A stretch of 5,957 nucleotides of DNA from QAMH01 sp964435565 (GTDB taxonomy: Bacteria; Actinomycetota; Coriobacteriia; Coriobacteriales; QAMH01): NCBI GenBank assembly GCA_964435565.1, contig CAYSZR010000078.1, positions 1 to 5,957 of the forward strand, given 5' to 3'. Within the stretch, counting starts at the first letter, position 1. Each line of letters starts with the position of its first letter. The position numbers were made by a program, and so were the translations under genes. This document shows, piece after piece, positions 1-5,679 of this stretch. The notes under the pieces are model-generated. The model saw only the letters and a program-made list of their open reading frames with translations. It searched no databases and was not told where the DNA came from.

Positions 1-192
1 GTCGAAGCATAGGCCGACACGCGGGTCAAAAGGAAGATTGGTGGTGATATCGTTTTCGGAAAGCTCGACGATGCCGTCTTGGACGTCTTTGGGATGTACG
101 AATTTGATATCGTCGATCATGTCGAGCTCTTTTAGGAGCATCGCACACACCAAGCCATCGAAATCGCTTCGTGTCACCAATCGTTTTTTCAT
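1..192 (-). CDS. DHH-family phosphoesterase / exopolyphosphatase-like protein, N-terminal part (3' truncated by window edge)
   Basis: Reading leftward from the ATG at 192-190, the frame stays open for 64 codons to the window edge. The protein begins MKKRLVTRSDFDGLVCAMLL; the SDFDGLVCA stretch (residues 9-17) is the first metal-binding motif (DxDG) of the DHH phosphoesterase superfamily. A second conserved block, FVHPKDVQDG (31-40), follows. The last visible residues, GLCFD, stop at what should be the D of the DHH motif itself. Relatives are usually annotated as exopolyphosphatase-related or DHH phosphoesterases: cytoplasmic metal-dependent enzymes that hydrolyse phosphoesters or phosphoanhydrides. 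The true substrate cannot be read from this fragment. A good ribosome binding site (GAAGGGAA) lies 6 bases upstream. The gene is divergent from the operon to its right, with 223 bases between the two starts, and nothing visible links it to that pathway. Confidence 0.85.
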   Translation of the reverse strand, partial: MKKRLVTRSDFDGLVCAMLLKELDMIDDIKFVHPKDVQDGIVELSENDITTNLPFDPRVGLCFD

Positions 193-198
193 CGCACA

Positions 199-206
199 TT
201 CCCTTC
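199..206 (-). promoter_or_regulatory. Ribosome binding site of the DHH gene
   Basis: On the - strand this reads GAAGGGAA, 6 bases before the ATG at 192. It supports the ATG over the TTG and GTG at codons 5 and 6. Confidence 0.65.
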
Positions 207-228
207 ATTTCGGTTATACGCTGCAGAT

Positions 229-234
229 ATTGTA
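229..234 (-). promoter_or_regulatory. Possible -10 box of the leftward DHH gene promoter
   Basis: On the - strand this reads TACAAT, a 5 of 6 match to TATAAT, placed 36 bases before the DHH start codon. No convincing -35 box lies 16-18 bases further upstream. The alternative TATAAC (- strand, 218-213) also lacks a -35. The assignment rests on the -10 match and the position only. Confidence 0.3.
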
Positions 235-242
235 CTACGGTC

Positions 243-256
243 GCCTTGGCGAAGGC
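243..256. promoter_or_regulatory. Small inverted repeat in the divergent control region
   Basis: GCCTT at 243-247 and AAGGC at 252-256 are exact reverse complements around a 4-base GGCG centre. The repeat lies just upstream of the candidate - strand -10 box, roughly where the -35 region would be. It could be an operator for the DHH gene or chance; it has no T-run and is not a terminator. Confidence 0.25.
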
Positions 257-325
257 ATTGCTGCACAAAAATGTCCTAAGTGAATCAATAGCGCATAAAC
301 TGCGTTTGCGAAGCATTCGTTACCG

Positions 326-333
326 ACAATTGT
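326..333. promoter_or_regulatory. AT-rich palindrome, possible operator
   Basis: ACAATTGT is a perfect 8-base palindrome at the left end of the most AT-rich stretch of the control region (326-350, which includes TAAATTAATGTTAAG). It is about 45 bases upstream of the candidate + strand -10 box. It could be a regulator site or an UP-like AT-rich element. The evidence is base composition and symmetry only. Confidence 0.25.
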
Positions 334-375
334 AAATTAATGTTAAGTATCCTGCGCAAAGGGGCCAAGGTGGTG

Positions 376-381
376 TATAAA
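376..381 (+). promoter_or_regulatory. Possible -10 box for the rightward operon
   Basis: TATAAA, a 5 of 6 match to the sigma-70/SigA -10 consensus, sits 34 bases before the GTG start of the regulator gene, giving a leader of roughly 25-30 bases. The hexamer 17 bases upstream (TGCGCA, 353-358) is a poor -35, so the promoter may need an activator or be weak. No better candidate was found before 416. Confidence 0.35.
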
Positions 382-392
382 AGGAACGTAAA

Positions 393-400
393 GTTCGAAC
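393..400. promoter_or_regulatory. Palindrome between -10 box and ribosome binding site, candidate operator
   Basis: GTTCGAAC is a perfect 8-base palindrome directly before the AGGAAGGA ribosome binding site and just after the predicted transcription start. A regulator bound here would block its own operon. A related spaced arrangement, CGAA-GCA-TTCG, occurs upstream at 309-319. Autoregulation by the HTH-cupin protein encoded next is an inference from position. Confidence 0.3.
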
Positions 401-408
401 AGGAAGGA
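401..408 (+). promoter_or_regulatory. Ribosome binding site of the HTH-cupin regulator
   Basis: AGGAAGGA lies 7 bases before the GTG at 416. Reading upstream in frame, there is no other ATG, GTG or TTG before the TAA at 389-391, so this site fixes the GTG start. Confidence 0.75.
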
Positions 409-415
409 ACCCGCC

Positions 416-1000
416 GTGGATCCAAATATCAAGGAAATCAGCAATCGCATTCGTACGTTACGCGAAGACCTTGACCTTACACAGCAGGAAATGGCCAAAG
501 CGACAGGACGTTCGGTTGCCGAATACGCAGCTCAGGAGTCTGGCGAAGAAGACCTTTCTTTCACCTTCCTATACAAATGCGCCAACATCTTTGGAGTCGA
601 TGTCATAGAACTTCTGACCGGCGAGGCTCCGCATTTACGTGGTTATTCGCTCGTGCGCGCCGGTGATGGGCTCTCCATCATGCGTCATGCGGGTTTCGAA
701 TACCTGCACAAGGCTCCGCATCTGAGCAATAAGCTTGCCGAGCCTTTTCTGGTCACGATTCCTTATGTGGAAGAAGACCAGGACAAGCAGATTCACCTGT
801 CCTATCACAAGGGCCAGGAGTTGGATTACATTATTTCGGGCCACCTTCGATTTTCGTATGAGGGTCATATCGAAGACTGCGGCCCAGGCGACACACTCAT
901 GTACGACTCGGGGCGCGGGCATGGACTGCTCGCACTCGATGGGGAACCCGTCGTGCTTTTGGCGGTTGTCATCGAGCCCTCCGATAAAAAGGTAATCTGA
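416..1000 (+). CDS. XRE-family HTH transcriptional regulator with C-terminal cupin sensor domain
   Basis: A 194-residue cytoplasmic DNA-binding protein, starting at GTG. Residues about 5-68 form a lambda-repressor-like HTH: IRTLREDLDLTQQEMAKATG, then the recognition region with YAAQESGEEDL, then FLYKCANIFGVDVIELLTGE. Residues about 108-187 are a cupin barrel. Cupin motif 1 is seen as H131-x3-E135-x6-G142, with the first His of the usual HxH replaced by S129. Motif 2 is seen as G158-x5-D-x-G166-x2-H169. H131, E135 and H169 could still bind a metal or a small carboxylate. In this HTH-cupin family the cupin is thought to sense a small effector, and close relatives are often encoded beside AMP-forming acyl-CoA ligases, as here. 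It probably regulates the downstream operon and perhaps itself. The effector (an organic acid, 2-oxoacid or acyl-CoA) is inferred from context, and activator versus repressor is not decidable. Confidence 0.88.
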   Translation: MDPNIKEISNRIRTLREDLDLTQQEMAKATGRSVAEYAAQESGEEDLSFTFLYKCANIFGVDVIELLTGEAPHLRGYSLVRAGDGLSIMRHAGFEYLHKAPHLSNKLAEPFLVTIPYVEEDQDKQIHLSYHKGQELDYIISGHLRFSYEGHIEDCGPGDTLMYDSGRGHGLLALDGEPVVLLAVVIEPSDKKVI

Positions 1001-1001
1001 C

Positions 1002-1024
1002 GAAGCGTCGCGCTGCGGTGCTTC
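1002..1024 (+). promoter_or_regulatory. RNA hairpin between regulator and acyl-CoA synthetase
   Basis: Bases 1002-1011 pair with 1015-1024 to give a 10-bp stem with a 3-base GCU loop; two of the ten pairs are G-U. The outer arms are GAAGC and GCTTC. It begins one base after the regulator stop codon. The bases after it (CTTGGTTTG) are only mildly T-rich, so it is not a clear intrinsic terminator. It may be a partial terminator or attenuator, or an mRNA processing or stability element that sets different levels for regulator and enzymes. Confidence 0.45.
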
Positions 1025-1036
1025 CTTGGTTTGAAG

Positions 1037-1043
1037 AGAAGGA
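1037..1043 (+). promoter_or_regulatory. Ribosome binding site of the acyl-CoA synthetase, closely spaced and possibly masked
   Basis: AGAAGGA sits only 3 bases before the ATG at 1047, shorter than is usual. An in-frame TGA at 1032-1034 and no start between it and 1047 rule out an upstream start, and the N-terminus matches the family from 1047. Bases 1023-1027 (TCCTT) are exactly complementary to AAGGA at 1039-1043, so the site could be hidden in a 5-bp stem with an 11-base loop. Confidence 0.45.
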
Positions 1044-1046
1044 CCA

Positions 1047-2822
1047 ATGAGAAATATCAATTTACGCTACGTAGAAGAGACCTACGGGCGAGATAAGACG
1101 TTGCAGACATTTTCTCTGCACTATCCGGAAACGTTCAACTTCGGCTATGACATCGTTGATGACATAGCAGTCAATGACCCTGCGCGACGTGCCATGGTCT
1201 GGTGCAATCCTGAGGGCGAGGAACATACATTCACCTTTGCCGACATGAAGACCTGGTCGGACAAGACCGCTAACTACCTGGTGTCACTTGGCATTGGTCG
1301 TGGCGATATGGTCATGGTTATCTTGCGCCGACATTACCAATTCTGGTTTGTGGCCACGGCACTTGCCAAGATCGGTGCTGTGATGGTGCCGGCCACGTTC
1401 ATGTTGAAAGAACACGATCTTGAATACCGCCTGAACAGCGCGAAGGTCAAAGCGGTTATCACGACTTCTGTGGGCGATATCGACAAGATCGTCGATAGTG
1501 TGCGCGATGCATGTCCCTCTGTCCGTTCATGCATCTTGGTCAACGGCGCTGGCGGCGGCATGACGGAGCGTCGTGAAGACGGGGCACTCGCCGTCGATCG
1601 CGACGTCCTTATCGGCTCTAAACTTAGCGGGCCCGAGGGCATATGTGCCGCTGCGGTGCGGCGCGAAGGCTGGGAAGACTTCAATACGGGTGTGCGTGCC
1701 GCTGCTTCGGAATTCAAGCGCGTTGAGACAAACGTCTATGATCCCATGTTGATGTACTTTTCGAGCGGCACATCGGGCAATCCGAAGATGGTGCTCCATA
1801 ATTCGACCTATGCGCTTTCGCATATCGTCACGGCTAAACACTGGCATAACGTCAAGCCAGATGGCATCCATTTCACCATCGCCGATACCGGATGGGGCAA
1901 GGCTGTATGGGGCAAGTACTACGGTCAATGGATCATGGAGGCATGTATCTTTACGTATGATTTCGACCGATTCCATGCGGGAGAGATCTTGCGGCTTATA
2001 GAACGCCACCAAATCACGACGTTGTGCTGCCCGCCTACGATGTATCGCTTGATGATGCAGGAGGATTTCAGCGGGTACGACTTGTCCTCGCTTGAATATT
2101 CGACGACGGCTGGCGAAGCGCTTAATCCCGATCTTTTCGACTTTTGGAAGAAGAGCACGGGGCTTACGATCTTTGAAGGGTTTGGCCAGACCGAGACTCC
2201 TTTGACCGTGGGAAACCTTACGCATAGCACGCCGTATCCTGGTTCTATGGGAAAATCGAGCCCGCTGTATACCATCGAGATACAACGTGATGATGGAAGC
2301 CGTTGCGATGTTGGCGAGACGGGCGAGATCTGCATCTGCATGGAGCCACGTCCCGAAGGCATACTGGTGGAGTACTACTGCAATCCCGAAAAGACTGCAG
2401 CAGCTATTTACGATGGCTGGTATCACACCGGCGATGTCGCTTGGGTCGATGAGGACGGCTACTTTTGGTATGTGGGCCGCAATGACGATGTCATCAAGTC
2501 GAGCGGTTATCGAATCGGGCCTTTCGAGATAGAAAGCGTCTTGCTCGAACACGATGCCGTGCGTGAAGTTGCCGTTACCGGTGTGCCCGATCCCGTGCGT
2601 GGGAAGGTCGTCAAGGCGACCATCGTTCTTGCGGATGATTTCGAACCGTCAGATAACCTGACAGTTGAATTGCAGCGTTGGGTAAAACGTCGCACCGCTC
2701 CGTATAAATATCCGCGCATCATCTCCTACGTCGATGAACTCCCAAAGACCGTGAACGGGAAGATCAGGCGTGCCGCTATTCGCGACGACGATGAAAAAGA
2801 GAATATGGACGGGTTGGTATGA
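1047..2822 (+). CDS. AMP-forming acyl-CoA synthetase, medium-chain (MACS/ACSM-like) type
   Basis: A 591-residue cytoplasmic ANL-superfamily ligase: carboxylic acid + ATP + CoA gives acyl-CoA + AMP + PPi through an acyl-adenylate. Visible motifs in order are the N-terminal NLRYVEETYG (5-14), the P-loop SSGTSGNPKMV (239-249), ADTGWGKAVWG (279-289) typical of the medium-chain/ACSM group, GFGQTET (378-384), YHTGD (459-463) with the ribose-binding Asp, the hinge region GRNDDVIKSSGYRIG (477-491), and PKTVNGKIRR (566-575) with the adenylation Lys at 572. All key residues look intact. The protein is longer than relatives as I recall them (roughly 545-560); the extra length falls around residues 168-206, before the P-loop. 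Substrate is not readable; by context with a VOR-type oxidoreductase, branched-chain or aryl acids are likelier than acetate. Its stop overlaps the next gene's ATG (ATGA), implying translational coupling. Confidence 0.92.
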   Translation: MRNINLRYVEETYGRDKTLQTFSLHYPETFNFGYDIVDDIAVNDPARRAMVWCNPEGEEHTFTFADMKTWSDKTANYLVSLGIGRGDMVMVILRRHYQFWFVATALAKIGAVMVPATFMLKEHDLEYRLNSAKVKAVITTSVGDIDKIVDSVRDACPSVRSCILVNGAGGGMTERREDGALAVDRDVLIGSKLSGPEGICAAAVRREGWEDFNTGVRAAASEFKRVETNVYDPMLMYFSSGTSGNPKMVLHNSTYALSHIVTAKHWHNVKPDGIHFTIADTGWGKAVWGKYYGQWIMEACIFTYDFDRFHAGEILRLIERHQITTLCCPPTMYRLMMQEDFSGYDLSSLEYSTTAGEALNPDLFDFWKKSTGLTIFEGFGQTETPLTVGNLTHSTPYPGSMGKSSPLYTIEIQRDDGSRCDVGETGEICICMEPRPEGILVEYYCNPEKTAAAIYDGWYHTGDVAWVDEDGYFWYVGRNDDVIKSSGYRIGPFEIESVLLEHDAVREVAVTGVPDPVRGKVVKATIVLADDFEPSDNLTVELQRWVKRRTAPYKYPRIISYVDELPKTVNGKIRRAAIRDDDEKENMDGLV

Positions 2823-3544
2823 CGGCCAAATTGCCCGCTGCGCTGGAGGCTGCCCTAGCACCCATCACGATACTTGCCGGTCACTATGGTGCTGGCAAGA
2901 CAAATCTATCCATTAACCTTGCGATTGATTGCGCGGCGATGGGAAAGCGCGTCACGCTCGTCGACCTCGATATCGTAAATCCGTATTTCCGTGCGACTGA
3001 ACAGCGCCGCATACTGGAAGACCACGGCGTTTCGCTCATTGCTCCCGTATTCTCAGAAGCCGGAACAAGTCTCGATGTGCCAAGTCTGACCGGGGCGATC
3101 GAGCCTGCATTCAGAGATGTTGCCGATGATTCCCTTGTCATCGTCGATTTGGGCGGTGACGATGTCGGTGCTGCGGCGCTTGGACGGTTTTCGAAGACCG
3201 TCGCGTCACGTGATTATGCCCTGCTCTACGTGCTTAATCGACATCGCAATCTGATGCAGGATCCGGCAGATGCAATCGAGAACTTGCGTGAGATCGAAGC
3301 GGTGACGCATCTGCATGCGACCGCGCTGGTTGACAATGCCCATATGAAGCAGTTGACAGATGACGAGTCGCTAGCCGATCGTTTGGGCTATGCACAGAGC
3401 GTTGGCGCGGCAACGGATTTACCGTTGGCGGCGAAAACGGTCCCCGTCGAGCTCTGTAAGCCGAACATAAAAATATTCAATGACACTATTGATTCGACAT
3501 TGGTTTATCCTATCAGCTTGTATATCAAAAATCCCTGGGAATAG
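2819..3544 (+). CDS. MinD/ParA-like (SIMIBI) P-loop ATPase of unknown function
   Basis: A 241-residue soluble protein with Walker A GHYGAGKT (21-28), a switch-I-like block VDLDIVNPYFR (48-58) and Walker B LVIVDLGGDD (106-115). The block VLNRHRNLMQDPADAIENLREIE, near residues 138-160, ends the core before a final ALVDNAHMKQLTDDE segment. These features match a family of ATP-binding proteins (consensus near GHFGSGKTE...DLDIVNPYFR) found widely in anaerobes, often beside 2-oxoacid:ferredoxin oxidoreductases. Family members have no settled role as far as I know. The position of the MinD/ParA signature lysine is occupied by H22, so a canonical MinD dimer switch is uncertain. It has no CxxC motif like that of Mrp/ApbC Fe-S carriers and no membrane-targeting helix at the C-terminus (ends YIKNPWE). 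Its ATG overlaps the synthetase stop by 4 bases. A maturation or assembly role for the neighbouring Fe-S/TPP enzyme is possible but is only inference. Confidence 0.8.
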   Translation: MTAKLPAALEAALAPITILAGHYGAGKTNLSINLAIDCAAMGKRVTLVDLDIVNPYFRATEQRRILEDHGVSLIAPVFSEAGTSLDVPSLTGAIEPAFRDVADDSLVIVDLGGDDVGAAALGRFSKTVASRDYALLYVLNRHRNLMQDPADAIENLREIEAVTHLHATALVDNAHMKQLTDDESLADRLGYAQSVGAATDLPLAAKTVPVELCKPNIKIFNDTIDSTLVYPISLYIKNPWE

Positions 3545-3552
3545 AACTGCGT

Positions 3553-3560
3553 GGAAGGAG
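3553..3560 (+). promoter_or_regulatory. Ribosome binding site that sets the ferredoxin start
   Basis: GGAAGGAG lies 8 bases before the ATG at 3569. An in-frame GTG at 3551 overlaps this site and has no site of its own, so the ATG is preferred. Confidence 0.8.
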
Positions 3561-3568
3561 TACTACCC

Positions 3569-3775
3569 ATGGCGAAGATGACCGTCGATGATGCATTTTG
3601 CAAGGGCTGTGGCCTGTGCGTCGACGCCTGCCCTCTGCATATCATCGAACTCGACCAGGAAAAGATCACGGCAAAGGGCTATCACCCGGCGCACTGCATA
3701 GATCAGAGCGCATGCACGGGTTGCACATCTTGTGCGACGATGTGCCCCGATGTTGCGATTACGGTTTGGAGGTAG
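3569..3775 (+). CDS. 2x[4Fe-4S] ferredoxin-type delta subunit of a 2-oxoacid:ferredoxin oxidoreductase
   Basis: A 68-residue protein with two full bacterial ferredoxin cluster motifs: C11-x2-C14-x2-C17-x3-C21-P and C49-x2-C52-x2-C55-x3-C59-P. There is one extra cysteine, C43, between them. It carries electrons from the TPP/Fe-S core of the oxidoreductase to free ferredoxin. In four-subunit VOR/KOR enzymes this delta chain is a separate short protein, as here; in others it is fused to alpha or gamma. It lies 24 bases after the ATPase and 4 bases before the alpha subunit, so it is surely co-translated with the enzyme. Starting at the GTG at 3551 would add MEGVLP, residues encoded by the ribosome binding site, which is unlikely. 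Confidence 0.9.
   Translation: MAKMTVDDAFCKGCGLCVDACPLHIIELDQEKITAKGYHPAHCIDQSACTGCTSCATMCPDVAITVWR
3766..3773 (+). promoter_or_regulatory. Ribosome binding site of the alpha subunit
   Basis: TTGGAGGT overlaps the last codons and the TAG of the ferredoxin gene and lies 6 bases before the ATG at 3780. It argues for that start rather than the in-frame ATG at 3732, which is inside the ferredoxin gene. Confidence 0.75.
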
Positions 3776-3779
3776 CGCG

Positions 3780-4844
3780 ATGGCGGATAAAGTACTGATG
3801 AAGGGCAACGAGGTTCTTGCAGAAAGCGCGATGCGCGCGGGCTGCAAGTTCTTCTTCGGCTATCCCATCACTCCGCAGACCGAGCTTTCGGCGTATATGG
3901 CAAAGCGCATGCCTAAAGAAGGCGGCACTTTCTTACAGGCTGAAAGCGAAATCGCGGCTATCAATATGGTCTATGGTGCAGCTGCCGCAGGCGCACGCGC
4001 GATGACTTCTTCGTCTTCTCCGGGTATTTCCCTTAAGAGCGAGGGTGTTTCCTATATCGCCGGTGCAGATCTGCCCGCGGTTATCATCAACGTTATGCGC
4101 GGTGGACCAGGCTTAGGTTCTATACAGCCTTCGCAGTCAGACTACTGGCAGGCCACGCGTGCACTCGGGCATGGCGACTTTCAGATGGTCGTCTATGCTC
4201 CTTCGACCGTGCAAGAGATGGCCGATTACACCTATAAGGCGTTCGATGTCGCAGATGAGTACCGTACGCCGGTTATGATCTTGGCCGACGGTATGCTTGG
4301 ACAGATGATGGAGCCAGTCGAGCTGCGTCCCAGCAGAGAGTCTATTCCCGAGCGTCCTTGGGCGTGCACTGGCACGAAGATGGAGCGCGAGCATAACATC
4401 GTCAATTCGCTGTACCTGGACGCCGACCTGCTCGATCAGATGAACCGTGAGCGCTACAAGCGCTATGACAAGATCAAGGCGAGCGCGCAAGAATGCGAAA
4501 CGTTCATGTGCGAAGACGCTCAGATCGTGGTTGTCGCTTTTGGTGCATCTGCCCGTATTGCTCGCAATGCCGTACGTGCAGCGCGCGAGCAGGGCATTAA
4601 GGCCGGTTTGTTCAGGCCGATTACGCTGTGGCCGTTCCCGGTCGACGAACTCGAGAAAACCGTTGCAAATGCCGCGGGTTATCTTTCGGTTGAGATGAAT
4701 ATGGGCCAGATGGTCGAAGATGTGCGACTGGTCGTCGGCAATCGCGTCCCTGTCGATTTCTATGGGCGCGCGGGCGGCGTGATTCCCACGCCTGCCGAAG
4801 TTCTTGATGCGATTATCGCCCTGAATCAGAAAGTGGGTGAGTAG
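3780..4844 (+). CDS. vorB: 2-oxoacid:ferredoxin oxidoreductase alpha subunit (3-methyl-2-oxobutanoate dehydrogenase VorB type)
   Basis: A 354-residue cytoplasmic protein. The N-terminal part (about 1-200) is the pyrimidine-binding (PYR) side of the TPP site. It shows KVLMKGNEVLAESAMRAGC (4-22), FFGYPITPQTE (25-35), FLQAESEIAAINMVYGAAAAG (51-71), with E55 or E57 the likely conserved acid, and TSSSSPGISL (76-85). The C-terminal part (about 245-350) is the transketolase C-terminal-like domain, with FRPITLWPFP (278-287) and VEMNMGQMVEDVRLVVG (304-320). GMLGQMMEP (171-179) is typical of the VorB/2-ketoisovalerate branch. Together with beta, gamma and delta chains it catalyses 2-oxoacid + CoA + oxidised ferredoxin to acyl-CoA + CO2 + reduced ferredoxin, reversibly. 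The symbol follows the common family name; naming of the VOR chains differs between databases. The branched-chain substrate is assigned by family resemblance and has not been shown. Confidence 0.92.
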   Translation: MADKVLMKGNEVLAESAMRAGCKFFFGYPITPQTELSAYMAKRMPKEGGTFLQAESEIAAINMVYGAAAAGARAMTSSSSPGISLKSEGVSYIAGADLPAVIINVMRGGPGLGSIQPSQSDYWQATRALGHGDFQMVVYAPSTVQEMADYTYKAFDVADEYRTPVMILADGMLGQMMEPVELRPSRESIPERPWACTGTKMEREHNIVNSLYLDADLLDQMNRERYKRYDKIKASAQECETFMCEDAQIVVVAFGASARIARNAVRAAREQGIKAGLFRPITLWPFPVDELEKTVANAAGYLSVEMNMGQMVEDVRLVVGNRVPVDFYGRAGGVIPTPAEVLDAIIALNQKVGE

Positions 4845-4845
4845 C

Positions 4846-5679
4846 ATGGCGGAAAAGGAAGAGAAAATCGTCTTCGAGCGTCCTCATTCGCTTCTTCCCG
4901 TGGTGACTAATTTCTGCCCCGGCTGCCCGCACGGTATCGTGCATCGCCTGGTCGCCGAGACTATCGACGAACTTGGTATCGAGGGTAAGACGGTGGGCGT
5001 GACCCCGGTTGGCTGCGCTGTCATGGGGTACAACTTCTTTGGTTGCGACATGATCGAAGCCGCTCACGGACGTGCTCCTGCGGTGGCGACTGGCGTCAAG
5101 CGTGTGAATCCGGACAATATCGTGTTCGCCTATCAAGGCGATGGTGATTTGGCTTCGATTGGCACGGCAGAGACGATTCATACTGCCACACGCGGCGAAA
5201 ACGTCACTATTATTTTCATTAACAACGCAATCTACGGGATGACGGGTGGCCAGATGGCACCGACGAGTCTGCCCAATCAGGTGACGCAGACTTCTCCATA
5301 TGGTCGAGATACGACGAGCGCGGGTTATCCTGTGCGTATCTGCGAGCTTCTTTCCACTCTTGACGGCCCAGCCTATCTTGAGCGCGTCTGCTGCGACACG
5401 CCAGCTCATGTTCGTCAGACCAAGAAGGCCATCAAGAAGGCTTTCCAAAATCAGATCGACGGCGTTGGCTATTCGCTGGTCGAGGTCGTTTCGACTTGTC
5501 CGACCAACTGGGGCATGACGCCGCAGGATTCGTTTGAATGGATGCGCGAGAACATGTTGCCGTATTACCCGCTGGGCGTGTATCGCGACGTGGTTGCAGA
5601 AGGCTATGACGGCGTTGCCGCCAAGGCGCTCGAACGCGCGGGCGAATGCAAGATCGTGCACGAGGGAGGTGCGCGATAA
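4846..5679 (+). CDS. 2-oxoacid:ferredoxin oxidoreductase beta subunit (thiamine pyrophosphate-binding)
   Basis: A 277-residue protein that carries TPP and, in this family, usually one [4Fe-4S] cluster. Visible features are NFCPGCPHG (22-30) with C24 and C27, TPVGCAVMGYNFFGCD (53-68), the TPP/Mg motif GDGDLASIG (98-106) followed 25 residues after the GDG by NN at 126-127, and GMTGGQMAPTS (131-141), characteristic of VOR/KOR/POR beta chains. C217 (VSTCPTNWG) is a further cluster-ligand candidate. The length fits stand-alone beta chains. The ATG at 4846 follows the alpha stop by one base. A GTG at 4837 in the same frame would overlap alpha and add only VSS; ATG is preferred but the local Shine-Dalgarno (GGGTGAG, 4835-4841) is weak, so coupling to alpha translation is likely. 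The stop overlaps the gamma start as TAATG. Confidence 0.92.
   Translation: MAEKEEKIVFERPHSLLPVVTNFCPGCPHGIVHRLVAETIDELGIEGKTVGVTPVGCAVMGYNFFGCDMIEAAHGRAPAVATGVKRVNPDNIVFAYQGDGDLASIGTAETIHTATRGENVTIIFINNAIYGMTGGQMAPTSLPNQVTQTSPYGRDTTSAGYPVRICELLSTLDGPAYLERVCCDTPAHVRQTKKAIKKAFQNQIDGVGYSLVEVVSTCPTNWGMTPQDSFEWMRENMLPYYPLGVYRDVVAEGYDGVAAKALERAGECKIVHEGGAR
5664..5670 (+). promoter_or_regulatory. Ribosome binding site of the gamma subunit
   Basis: GGGAGGT lies 8 bases before the ATG at 5679 and inside the end of the beta gene. It is the strongest site among the oxidoreductase genes. Confidence 0.75.

Noticed and set aside
26..316. 96-codon - strand open frame across the left region
   Set aside because: It is in a different frame from the real - strand gene at 1-192, whose translation shows DHH-family motifs and has a ribosome binding site. 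The 81-codon + strand frame at 38-283 is rejected for the same reason.
1002..1033. Intrinsic terminator after the regulator gene
   Set aside because: The hairpin is real, but the following bases CTTGGTTTG do not form a T-run, so it is reported as a hairpin of unknown effect and not as a terminator.
1527..2552. Long open frame (341 codons) on the - strand opposite the synthetase gene
   Set aside because: It lies wholly within a gene with every expected motif intact on the + strand, its predicted protein has no recognisable domain, and it has an unnatural composition. It is a shadow of the codon bias of the synthetase gene.
3480..3530. Possible internal promoter in the AT-rich end of the ATPase gene
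   Set aside because: ATGACA (3480-3485), TCGACA (3494-3499) and TATATC (3521-3526) resemble promoter boxes, but no pair has a 16-18 base spacing, so the resemblance is likely due to local AT richness.
3732..3779. Upstream ATG giving the alpha subunit 16 extra residues
   Set aside because: It lies inside the ferredoxin gene, lacks a ribosome binding site, and the family N-terminus (KVLMKGNE) begins just after the ATG at 3780, which has a good site.
4813..5661. 282-codon - strand open frame opposite the beta subunit
   Set aside because: Same reasoning: the + strand encodes an intact TPP-binding subunit, and the antisense product resembles no protein family I know.
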